A stretch of DNA of 13,271 bases from NCBI GenBank assembly GCA_003526525.1, contig DPVV01000601.1, positions 1 through 13,271 of the forward strand, given 5' to 3'. This stretch comes from Lachnoclostridium phytofermentans (GTDB lineage: Bacteria; Bacillota; Clostridia; Lachnospirales; Lachnospiraceae). Shown one piece after another: positions 1 to 6,409 of the stretch. Both the position numbers and the translations under genes were made by a program. The notes beneath the pieces are model-generated. The model had not been told where the DNA came from, did not search any database, and saw only the letters and a list, made by a program, of their open reading frames with translations. The stretch's first letter is position 1, and the number at the start of each line of letters is the position of its first letter.

Positions 1-804
1 AAATATATTGAGAAGAAATTTTGGTATCGATGGGTAGTGGGTTAGGATGATATCCCTTGCCATAGCCTTAGTTTGAATGGCATCGATAGAATAGCAATAG
101 GTTCCATTGGATTCGTCACCTATGGCTAAATTACCGGAAGCCAAAGCACCGACTGCAATTTCCTTAGCAATAGCAAGAGAGCCAAGGGAATAAACTCCAA
201 TGGAAAGGGCACCAATGGCAAGGTAACCAATAGCAATAGAACCAACCGCAATTGCACCAAGGGAAATCGCACCGAAGGAAAGCAAGCCTAATGCCAAAGC
301 TCCCAAAGCAAATAGACCTAAGGAGAGGACACCAATACTAAAAAATCCAACCGAAATAGCTCCAATTGCAATAATTCCTCTCGCCACTTTGATTCGATGT
401 CTGGAGTATAAAAAACAGATATGAATTAACGGCAAACCAAACAGTGTTTTTTTACTTTTATACTCAAAGCCACGTGGTTTCTTAATGTAGTCATTAATCT
501 CATTAATTTGGGATTCCAGTGATGAATAATGATTTTCTCTATTTGGTATATCTTGATAAATACCTATTGTATTATCTTTCTTCTCTCTAGTACCAGAACG
601 ATCCATAATGTAATCTCTCATTAAATAATCTAGGGAAACCTCAAAGATTTCGGATAGTGTTATTAATTTCGAAAGTTCTGGCATCGTTTGATCAGACTCC
701 CATTTACTTACGGATTGTCTGGATACATCTAGTTGATCTGCTAACTGTTCTTGGGAGAGCCCACGCTCTCGCCTTAGTTCTATTAATTTATCACAAAATT
801 TCAT
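1..804 (-). CDS. XRE-family HTH regulator with C-terminal glycine-pentad repeats (partial, runs off left edge)
   Basis: The reading frame begins at ATG 804 and stays open for all 268 codons to the window edge, so the C-terminus is missing. AGAGG lies four bases before the start. Residues 4-60 form a classic XRE/Cro-CI helix-turn-helix: GLSQEQLADQLDVSRQSVSKWE is visible, followed by EIFEVSLDYLM, typical of clostridial XRE regulators. A polar linker covers about 65-125. A basic stretch (RHRIKVARG) then leads into 13 consecutive five-residue units from 144 to 208, pattern x-hydrophobic-(A/S)-hydrophobic-G (for example VLSLG, ALALG, AISLG). Degenerate copies continue to about 229. Residues 249-268 are ordinary sequence again. 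The HTH implies DNA binding, probably including its own promoter. The repeats could be membrane-inserted or a beta-solenoid resembling pentapeptide-repeat proteins; the sequence does not decide which. Target genes are unknown. Confidence 0.9.
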   Translation of the reverse strand, partial: MKFCDKLIELRRERGLSQEQLADQLDVSRQSVSKWESDQTMPELSKLITLSEIFEVSLDYLMRDYIMDRSGTREKKDNTIGIYQDIPNRENHYSSLESQINEINDYIKKPRGFEYKSKKTLFGLPLIHICFLYSRHRIKVARGIIAIGAISVGFFSIGVLSLGLFALGALALGLLSFGAISLGAIAVGSIAIGYLAIGALSIGVYSLGSLAIAKEIAVGALASGNLAIGDESNGTYCYSIDAIQTKAMARDIILTHYPSIPKFLLNIF

Positions 805-841
805 AAAACCTCTATTCTGGCACTTTTTGCCCTTTTATTTG

Positions 842-863
842 GGTTAAAAATATACTTTTAACC
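842..863. promoter_or_regulatory. Perfect 8-bp palindrome upstream of the XRE gene, candidate operator
   Basis: GGTTAAAA, a six-base spacer (ATATAC) and TTTTAACC form a perfect inverted repeat 38 bases before the regulator's start codon. XRE-type dimers bind such palindromes, so this is a plausible autoregulatory operator. That role is inference from position and symmetry. I could not assign convincing -35/-10 boxes around it. From 864 to about 984 I see nothing definite beyond AT-rich spacer. Confidence 0.4.
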
Positions 864-984
864 GTGCACTCACTTCATACCAAATCTGAAAGAAAATATG
901 TTATTTTTCATAAATAGGAATACGCTCGCACGTGAATTTTCCTTGTCTAGAATAATGAATACAACATATCCTAAGAAATACGTT

Positions 985-1194
985 TACTCTACTCAACTCA
1001 CTCTAATATTAATTTAAGTAGTTACGACATATTTATGAAAGAGATTGTTCCGCGGTTTTTGAGTTGAGTAAGTTTCTCTTAACTCCCCTTTCAAGTATTA
1101 ATATATAGGAATGGAAGAAATATGGCAAGAAAATATGGGTTTGCAAATTGTCAACCGTAGGTTGCATTTGCTTTTTGGGTTGAAAAACCGCGGA
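985..1194. other. Nested inverted repeats in the intergenic region, possible structured RNA or small element
   Basis: Several complementary segments lie together. TCCGCGGTTTTT (1049-1060) is the exact complement of 1183-1194, closing a span of about 146 bases. Inside it, directly against the first arm, GAGTTGAG (1061-1068) can pair with CTTAACTC (1078-1085) with one G-T pair. A second internal hairpin lies at 1143-1171. In addition TACTCAACTC (990-999) is exactly complementary to 1061-1070, so 1061-1068 has two competing partners. No protein frame of significance covers this stretch. It could be an RNA gene, a leader of the XRE gene on the minus strand, or a short inverted-repeat element. I cannot tell which. 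Confidence 0.35.
1143..1176 (+). terminator. Hairpin followed by T5, terminator-like on the plus strand
   Basis: GCAAAT (1143-1148) pairs with ATTTGC (1166-1171) and CAACC (1152-1156) with GGTTG (1160-1164) around a GTA loop. TTTTT at 1172-1176 follows. No plus-strand protein gene lies to the left, so if functional it would end a non-coding transcript. A second GGTTG at 1178-1182 is an alternative partner for CAACC. Confidence 0.3.
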
Positions 1195-1201
1195 TTTATA
1201 T

Positions 1202-1268
1202 TACAAATTATATACACTACTTCTTACTATACTACTTTTTAATATACTACAAATTACATATACTACTT
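1202..1268. repeat. Near-identical 21-base direct repeats plus extra TATACTACTT copies
   Basis: Positions 1202-1222 and 1248-1268 are direct repeats identical at 19 of 21 bases, both beginning TACAAATTA and ending ACTACTT. Between them lie further copies of the core TATACTAC (1228-1235, 1243-1250). The stretch is almost entirely A, T and C on this strand. It may be a repeated protein-binding site or simple duplication drift. No gene overlaps it. Confidence 0.5.
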
Positions 1269-1271
1269 ATT

Positions 1272-1337
1272 ATAAAAAAGGGACAAACGATATTTTCGTA
1301 AGCTATAAAACTTATCGAAGAATATCGTTTGTCCCTA
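1272..1337 (-). terminator. Long intrinsic terminator of the surface-protein operon
   Basis: Read leftwards, the segment 1335-1280 forms a hairpin. Fifteen bases (GGGACAAACGATATT and its exact complement) pair perfectly, and eight more pairs continue with two single-base bulges around an eight-base loop. Six T residues follow on the minus strand (1279-1274). It lies about 55 bases after the stop codon of the 398-residue protein gene, the expected place for the end of that transcript. Confidence 0.88.
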
Positions 1338-1389
1338 AATTATAAAGTTATTAAATTACAATCACTAATCTTATTCCTAAGAGAAGTAG

Positions 1390-2586
1390 TTACTGCTTAG
1401 GATAGGTAACTTTAAAACTACTAACTTCAGATGCTAATTGTAGTTCGATACCTTTTGTAGCATTTTCATTTATACCCTGCTTACGGATATAAATAACGGA
1501 ACCTTCTGGAGCAGTTGTAGATGTTATAGTTTTAGCTTTGTTAGTATTCATCATAGTAAACGCGGTAGTTGTCTCATTAAAGGTGGAACCTGGTTTTACG
1601 ATTGCATAGCTATACACATCTGTTTTTGATGCATTGTTAAATTGAAGCATTAATTTTCCGTTCTGATAATAGTAGGAAACATCTTTGCTATTATCTCCAA
1701 TTGTAGGAGCACCAGCTTGACCATTGATCTTTAAGAAAGCGGTTTTGCTATATGCTTTATTTGCTGTAGCTGCGGTACGAATTTTTAAGGTAACTGATTT
1801 GGAACCATTTCTAAAAAGAGTAGTAGGAGCAATATCTTCGACTGTCATATTCTTATCGCATTCTATCCATGCATTCTTTTTATCACTAAAATACTCCATA
1901 GAAAGGGTAGTGTTTAACATTAATTTATTTGCATTTACTTTAACAGCAGGTGCATTCGCTCTTTTTGCAAGAGTGATGTTTACTTCCTTTGAAGGACGAG
2001 CACCAACATTGCTTGCATTCGTTCCAACCGTTTGTGGAATACGGAAGGATACTTTAGCACCTTTTACTAGTAACCCTTCTATTGTCTTTAAGAAAGACTG
2101 ATAGGAGGCAGATTTCATATCTAACGGTACTTTGTTCCATACATAATCATTCGCTTTTTTCCACTCAAAATGAGTAGCAGCATCACAATTTTCAAAATCA
2201 AAAGTATTATCGGATTTATCATATCTTACTTTTAATGAAGTATCCTTTGATGGAAGTGTTACGTTTTGGATGGTTTTATCGTTTTCTCCTTTAAAGTAAA
2301 GGGTGATATCCTCGGAAGAACTTACCCATGAGATATCCATAAGGAATGCATCATTTTCGGTAGCTTTATTTCCCTCTACCTCATACCAAGTTGTTTTATC
2401 AGTAGAATAATAGACTATAGTATTATTATTGGTATAAACATACATAGTTAAAGTATCATAGTCAATCTTACCAACTGAAACAGGTTTTGCTTCAGCAGCA
2501 CTAATTTTTGCTATAGGTATGAGTAAGAGGAGACCAAACGCTATAAGGATAGGTGCAAGAAACAGTTTTTTGTTTTTTGAATTCAT
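1390..2586 (-). CDS. Secreted surface protein of unknown family, paralogue of the upstream gene
   Basis: This 398-residue protein begins with a signal peptide: a lysine-rich start, a hydrophobic core at about residues 8-26, and probable cleavage near ISAAEA around 30. No transmembrane or sorting segment follows, so it is probably exported. I do not recognise a named domain. The rest is beta-rich and aligns throughout with the first half of the larger upstream protein. Shared signatures include an N-terminal YD-T-YYSTD--W segment, DISW, the motif GARPSKE (195-201) and EGSVIYIRK near 361. The start ATG is preceded by AAAGGAG at ten bases. The gene lies only 19 bases after the stop of the upstream gene, so the two are almost certainly co-transcribed, with the terminator near 1300 ending the unit. 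A structural or adhesive role at the cell surface is inference. Confidence 0.88.
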   Translation of the reverse strand: MNSKNKKLFLAPILIAFGLLLLIPIAKISAAEAKPVSVGKIDYDTLTMYVYTNNNTIVYYSTDKTTWYEVEGNKATENDAFLMDISWVSSSEDITLYFKGENDKTIQNVTLPSKDTSLKVRYDKSDNTFDFENCDAATHFEWKKANDYVWNKVPLDMKSASYQSFLKTIEGLLVKGAKVSFRIPQTVGTNASNVGARPSKEVNITLAKRANAPAVKVNANKLMLNTTLSMEYFSDKKNAWIECDKNMTVEDIAPTTLFRNGSKSVTLKIRTAATANKAYSKTAFLKINGQAGAPTIGDNSKDVSYYYQNGKLMLQFNNASKTDVYSYAIVKPGSTFNETTTAFTMMNTNKAKTITSTTAPEGSVIYIRKQGINENATKGIELQLASEVSSFKVTYPKQ

Positions 2587-2605
2587 CTATTTTAGTCTCC
2601 TTTCT

Positions 2606-4993
2606 CTACTTTCCAGCATTAATAATCGTTAACTTGCAACCTGATTTAATCACGAATCCGTTACTTAAGGTAATAACAAGATTATTGGTTGTTGATGAGG
2701 AAGAAGTTAATTTATTAATCTTAGCATTGGATAGGTAAATCGTTGCGGTTCCACCAGATACTGATGCGGAACGTAATATGGAAGTACCACCCCAAGTTAC
2801 ATCAGATATACCAACTGCATAAGAGCTGTCATGTAGCTTTAACTTTAGTTCATAGGTAATCGTTTCAACGGTTTCAGTAGTTTTACTTCCGTCATCATTT
2901 ATCGTAGTTTTAGTCTCAGTTTCTTTTAAGCTACCTTCCATAATGGACCAAGCGATTGGAGTATCTAATAAAGTCGCGGTATCTACTAGTTTAATTGTAA
3001 CTATATTATCCATTTCTTCTCCATTATTTAAGGCAATTAGTAATGGAGTGGCTTTTCCCTTGGTTGTTATAGTTGAGTTAGTTTCGAACTTATTTACGTT
3101 TACAGTAACGGTAGCAGTACGAATCTTCTTACCATTATCATTCGTATAGGAACCATATACAACTTGATAATCTGTATTTGGAGCTAAAGTATATCCATCA
3201 TACTTTATTGATTTAACTTCAGTATCCTGAGCAGTAAAGTTTCCAATTGCAGAGGTATCTGGCACTTTTTCCGTACCTAAGTCAATTTTGAAAGTAAAGG
3301 AGGATTTATCGCTTTCTTCTGTCGAACTATATAAACGATCGAAGGCAGAGGTATATTCTTTGTTATCCTTGTTATTAACTTTACTTGATGGATAGATGTA
3401 TAGAAGTACTCCGGAATCAATGGTACTTTCAATAACATCATTGTTTGACAATGTAATATAGGCATATAACTTTGTCTCAGTAAGAGTATCTAAGTTTTCT
3501 GTACTTGTTATCTTTGTTGTTATAATATATTGATCTGTAATAAATCTTGAAGCTGTATTTGTGCTTACCGAACTCTTTAAACTTACGGTACCCTTTGTAT
3601 TGCCGTACTGATCACGGAAACTAATGGAGGATACGGTAGCTTTTGTTGGACTATATAGAGTAAAAGTTAGGTTACCAGCAGAATTTTCACTGTTACATAC
3701 ACCAGCAGTAGTAATTAATGTTTCTAATGTGGTAGCTTGTGCTGGGCTTGGGTACTGAACACCTTTGCTTCCTGTGATATCGATTTCTTTGGACGCAAGA
3801 GAGAACTTAACATCACCAGATGCTGGTACACTCTTCTTTCTCACATAAACATGGCTCCCAACTGGTGCCTTATCTGATTTTATAGTTATTTCTTCATTTG
3901 AAGTAATAGAAGTCCAAGATGCAGTTACATAGTCTAATGTATTATCAGGTTTTACGATGGTATATTCAAATGGCTTTGTTTCACTAGCAGCCTTAACCTC
4001 TAAAGTGAAGGTAGTTGAACTAGTGTAATTGATCTCAATACCATGATCGGATTCAGAAGGAGGAGCCTCTTGAACCGGTACAGTAACCGTTGAGATATGA
4101 GAAACCTGACTGGTACTAGTTGGGTTCTTTCTAAATTGAAGAGTAACTTCACTTTGTGGTGTACTTGCATTGGTATATAGTGCACTACCAGCGATATCTT
4201 TTAACCAAAGACTTGTTGTCGTCGTTATATTTTTCCATTCTGAAGTGGTTCCATCACTTTCAACAGTACGATAAGCTAAATTTTTATCTGCCTGGATAGA
4301 GAACTTAGAACCGTTAATTACGATGTTTGGAGCAGCTGTCTTTTTCGGTATAACAATTGAGATTTCTTTACTTGGACGAGCTCCCTCAGTGAGTGCTCCA
4401 TTTACCAAATAACTATTGGTTGGTGCAAGTCTAAGATAAACGGTTGCACCTTGGGTACAAAGCATCTCAAGCTGTGAAGCGAACGTATCCGTATTCACAG
4501 TATTCCATATGTAGCTATCCTTTTTTCTCCACTGGATAGTACGATCATAATCATTAGTAAAAGTAACGATACCTCTAACTTTATTATAGCTTGCCTTAAA
4601 GTTAGTCACCTGCTTTGGTATCGTAACCTTAACAACTTCGGTTGAGGCATCACCTTTCAATGTTACTACATACTTATTTGTCGGTGAAATCCAAGAGATA
4701 TCAAGTGTTACCAAACGATCGCTACCAATTTCTGTTGGAATCGCTTCCCAAGTTCTCATGTTTTCATCAGAAAAGTAAACGACAGTATCACCTGAATTTA
4801 CTTTTACTGTTATCGTGCTGTTGTCATAATTAATTTCTTGTATATTGATGCTTGCTCCAGCAGCATATGCTGTTTTCGGAGAAAAGACACCAAAAGCCAA
4901 TGTCAGTATAAAAAAGACGCTGGCAATGGTGCAAAGATAAGTGTTACGACTGCACTTTGCTGTAGTTTTTACAGCAATAGTTCCTGTTTGCAT
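2606..4993 (-). CDS. Large secreted surface protein with duplicated N-terminal region and Ig-like C-terminal modules
   Basis: I start this 795-residue protein at ATG 4993, because AAAGGAGGT lies ten bases upstream. ATG 5002 would touch that site, and the frame only reaches 5071 through a TTG without a ribosome binding site. The n-region is basic, the hydrophobic core spans about residues 21-37, and cleavage is likely after AYA near 43. Residues 45-430 are a paralogue of the downstream 398-residue protein: INYD, DISW, GARPSKE at 204-210, VGSHVYVRK near 378. The remainder looks like three beta-sandwich modules at about 437-530, 564-668 and 711-795. The second holds SIKYDGYTLAPNTDY, resembling X2/Ig-like modules, and the first and third end in ITLSN. 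There is no LPxTG, SLH or other anchor visible. Function is unknown; an envelope structural or binding role is likely. It is the first gene of a two-gene operon. Confidence 0.87.
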   Translation of the reverse strand: MQTGTIAVKTTAKCSRNTYLCTIASVFFILTLAFGVFSPKTAYAAGASINIQEINYDNSTITVKVNSGDTVVYFSDENMRTWEAIPTEIGSDRLVTLDISWISPTNKYVVTLKGDASTEVVKVTIPKQVTNFKASYNKVRGIVTFTNDYDRTIQWRKKDSYIWNTVNTDTFASQLEMLCTQGATVYLRLAPTNSYLVNGALTEGARPSKEISIVIPKKTAAPNIVINGSKFSIQADKNLAYRTVESDGTTSEWKNITTTTSLWLKDIAGSALYTNASTPQSEVTLQFRKNPTSTSQVSHISTVTVPVQEAPPSESDHGIEINYTSSTTFTLEVKAASETKPFEYTIVKPDNTLDYVTASWTSITSNEEITIKSDKAPVGSHVYVRKKSVPASGDVKFSLASKEIDITGSKGVQYPSPAQATTLETLITTAGVCNSENSAGNLTFTLYSPTKATVSSISFRDQYGNTKGTVSLKSSVSTNTASRFITDQYIITTKITSTENLDTLTETKLYAYITLSNNDVIESTIDSGVLLYIYPSSKVNNKDNKEYTSAFDRLYSSTEESDKSSFTFKIDLGTEKVPDTSAIGNFTAQDTEVKSIKYDGYTLAPNTDYQVVYGSYTNDNGKKIRTATVTVNVNKFETNSTITTKGKATPLLIALNNGEEMDNIVTIKLVDTATLLDTPIAWSIMEGSLKETETKTTINDDGSKTTETVETITYELKLKLHDSSYAVGISDVTWGGTSILRSASVSGGTATIYLSNAKINKLTSSSSTTNNLVITLSNGFVIKSGCKLTIINAGK

Positions 4994-5002
4994 TGTTTGC
5001 AT

Positions 5003-5084
5003 ACCTCCTTTGGTCATGTAGGTGGTTTCTCTATCGTTCAAAACCACACCGCTTTCTCTTCCTGAGGCCAAACGGCTTTACATG
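5003..5084 (-). promoter_or_regulatory. Structured 5' leader just before the ribosome binding site of the large surface protein
   Basis: On the minus strand CATGTA (5084-5079) is exactly complementary to TACATG (5020-5015). It encloses a seven-pair hairpin GTGGTTT/AAACCAC (5047-5041 with 5028-5022) and a small GCC/GGC hairpin (5076-5067). The closing helix ends four bases before AAGGAGG at 5010-5004. A junction of this form next to the ribosome site could control translation. It does not match a riboswitch class I can recall with confidence, and no comparative evidence is available here. Confidence 0.35.
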
Positions 5085-5156
5085 TCATAGTGTTTTCATA
5101 AACCTAAATCTTATGTTCTGTTACTATTATCGGTTAAGAGAAGAGGATTCTTTAGC

Positions 5157-5194
5157 AAAAAAGCTCTATTGGAGGGTATAATCATACCAAATAG
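5157..5194 (-). terminator. Hairpin plus T6 at the start of the leader, possible attenuator
   Basis: Read leftwards, CTATT (5194-5190) pairs with AATAG (5170-5166) and GGTAT (5188-5184) with ATACC (5179-5175), with small internal loops. Three bases later come six T residues (5162-5157). No minus-strand gene lies upstream for it to terminate, so it would act as an attenuator of the surface-protein operon. The helix is interrupted, hence the modest confidence. Confidence 0.35.
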
Positions 5195-5197
5195 GAC

Positions 5198-5226
5198 AAA
5201 ATAACTGCATAATTTTCCATTCTCAA
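5198..5226 (-). promoter_or_regulatory. Candidate sigma-A promoter of the surface-protein operon
   Basis: On the minus strand TTGAGA (5226-5221) and TATTTT (5203-5198) are separated by 17 bases. Transcription would start near 5191, giving a leader of about 190-200 bases before ATG 4993. The -10 box is imperfect. Confidence 0.4.
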
Positions 5227-5241
5227 CCAAAACAGTATAAT
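5213..5241 (+). promoter_or_regulatory. Possible plus-strand promoter upstream of the insertion element
   Basis: A perfect TATAAT (5236-5241) is preceded at 17 bases by the weak -35 TTTTCC (5213-5218). It overlaps the divergent minus-strand promoter. Without the insertion element it would lie roughly 190 bases before the amidase gene, so it may be that gene's original promoter. From 5242 to 5350 I see only AT-rich sequence with a repeated CGAAAAT. Confidence 0.25.
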
Positions 5242-5360
5242 AAAGGTGTGTCAAAAATAATGCAAAGCGCGAAAATGCACGAAAATAGGAAGAAAGAACT
5301 GTTTTTAATTATCAAAAAAGCAATAAATTATGCTAAGTTTATCTAATACTTACAAGAATA

Positions 5361-5382
5361 CTCCCATCCTCTTAGGTGGGAG
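5361..5382 (+). repeat. Left-end subterminal hairpin of the IS605-type element
   Basis: CTCCCATC (5361-5368) pairs with GGTGGGAG (5375-5382) with one T-G pair and a six-base loop. In this family the transposase recognises such subterminal hairpins in single-stranded form. The sequence GGTGGGAG recurs at the right end (6395-6402), which supports the pairing of the two ends. Confidence 0.65.
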
Positions 5383-5433
5383 ATAAATTGTGCGAAGACC
5401 TGCCCTTATTCTCACGTTAAAAGCGTAAAAGTC

Positions 5434-5462
5434 TTAACAAATTTACCGTTCTATGGTATAAT
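5434..5462 (+). promoter_or_regulatory. Strong sigma-A promoter of tnpB
   Basis: TTAACA (5434-5439) and a perfect TATAAT (5457-5462) are separated by exactly 17 bases, about 30 bases before the tnpB start. An inverted TTCTA/TAGAA surrounds the -10 box. AAGGAGGTG follows at the right distance from ATG 5494. The promoter is intact although the gene is not. Confidence 0.75.
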
Positions 5463-5493
5463 TAGAACATACATTCGGAAGGAGGTGTACTAG

Positions 5494-6316
5494 ATGGAAC
5501 TAACATTTAAATTTAAGCCAAAACTAAGCTTAATACAGACTGCTATTATTGAAGAATTAAGTTTTCATACGACAAAACTCTATAATACAGCGAACTATGA
5601 TTGTATTACGAATAGGTTTAAAACATATGTTGACATGGAAAAACTTCATAAGTCTAATTGGCATCGAGAGTTTTTACATAGCCATAATTACCAACATTGC
5701 CTAAAACTTCTAGATCAGAACTGGAAAAGCTATTTTAAGTCTATCGCTGATTTTAAGAAAAATCCATCTAAATATAACGGTATGCCTATGCCTCCTAAAT
5801 ACAAAAATATCAACAACAAAAAGAATGAGGTTATTTTTACTGCTGTCGGGATACGGTTTAACTTTACGAAAGATTATTTACATAAAGCTAGTAAACAGCT
5901 GGTGGATTATGCAGTCAAACATCATTGCAAGACCATTGTGATTGGAGATATCTCCAATATTAAGCAAGGTAATTAATAATATCAAAAACTTCGTACAGTC
6001 ACCGGTACAAAAATTCAGTACCATGGTGGCTTATAAAGCTGCGCTTAAAGGTATTGAAGTGGTTTTTCAAAAGGAAGCATATACCTCTGGTTGTAGTGCT
6101 CTGGATTTAGAACCAATAACCCTCGCTTCCTACAATAAAAAAAGACGAATCCATAGAGGCTTATTCCAAAGCTCCTATGGATTCATCAACGCCGATGTGA
6201 ATGGGAGTCTAAATATTTTAAGACTCTACACAAAGGATACATGTATCCCTAAGCTGATCGTATCAGTGAGGGGTAAGGGCTATGTGAATAACCCAGTAAA
6301 GCAAAGAGTGGCTTAG
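5494..6316 (+). pseudogene. tnpB: Broken tnpB (RNA-guided nuclease of IS200/IS605 elements): internal deletion and frameshift
   Basis: The first frame (5494-5976, 160 residues) gives a TnpB N-terminus (MELTFKFKPKLSLIQ..., PPKYKNINNKKNEVIFTAVGIRF) and then jumps straight to DYLHKASKQLVDYAVKHHCKTIVIGD. Relatives have some 130 residues here, including the RuvC-I aspartate motif, so the deletion junction lies near 5855-5875. The frame then stops at 5974-5976. The C-terminal part continues in another frame from about 5972 (NNIKNFVQSPVQKFSTMVAYKAALKGIEVVF, EAYTSGCSALDLEP, NADVNGSLNIL) to the stop at 6314-6316. One extra T in GGTAATTAAT near 5973 would explain the frameshift. Family members cleave DNA guided by an RNA from the element's right end. 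This copy lacks a full catalytic site and is in two frames, so it should be inactive. The family normally has about 370-430 residues. Confidence 0.88.
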
Positions 6317-6409
6317 GATACAACCCTAAGTGGAAACTTAAATACAACTGCTTTATAGAAGCCCCCTCTTCAAAATCAGCTTGCTGATTTAAGTGGTGGG
6401 AGCATTCAC
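6312..6409 (+). ncRNA. Right-end guide RNA (omega RNA / reRNA) scaffold of the tnpB element
   Basis: In tnpB elements the guide RNA overlaps the end of tnpB and runs to the right end. Here CTTAGG (6312-6317) pairs with CCTAAG (6325-6330), and AAATCAG (6373-6379) forms a hairpin with CTGATTT (6384-6390) around CTTG. That hairpin is extended outward by imperfect CTT/AAG and CC/GG pairs to about 6364-6400. The scaffold would end at CATTCAC, and the bases from 6410 on (GACATAAAAG...) would serve as guide. The 5' end of the RNA is not visible from sequence and probably lies within the tnpB remnant. Identification rests on position and fold. Confidence 0.55.

Larger units (their letters stand above)
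5354..6409 (+). mobile_element. Degenerate IS200/IS605-family (IS1341-like) element with tnpB only
   Basis: The tnpB remnant is bracketed by an imperfect hairpin on the left (5361-5382) and by a large hairpin on the right that ends in GTGGTGGGAGCATTCAC, the usual look of the right end in clostridial tnpB-only elements. No tnpA is present, so movement would have needed a transposase in trans. As usual for this family there are no terminal inverted repeats or target duplication. The right boundary is placed after CATTCAC (6409). The left boundary is only a guess, after a TTAC tetranucleotide (5350-5353), and could shift by some bases. Confidence 0.7.

Noticed and set aside
118..375. Hydrophobic repeat tract as a simple DNA repeat artefact
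   Set aside because: The DNA of the units differs considerably in codons while the five-residue pattern is kept, which indicates selection at the protein level.
1202..1268. CRISPR array
   Set aside because: Only two 21-base copies with irregular core copies between them, no unique spacers of constant length and no cas genes.
1724..2101. Plus-strand open frame of 125 codons within the smaller surface-protein gene
   Set aside because: It lies opposite a well-supported gene with signal peptide and paralogue, and it has no convincing ribosome site of its own.
5003..5226. Cyclic-di-GMP riboswitch in the surface-operon leader
   Set aside because: The conserved sequence blocks of classes I and II as I know them are not present, so I only record an unassigned structured leader.
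5494..6316. Domesticated, nuclease-dead TnpB repressor (TldR-like)
   Set aside because: The loss of RuvC-I would fit, but the frame is also broken by a frameshift, so no full-length protein is made. Decay is the simpler reading.
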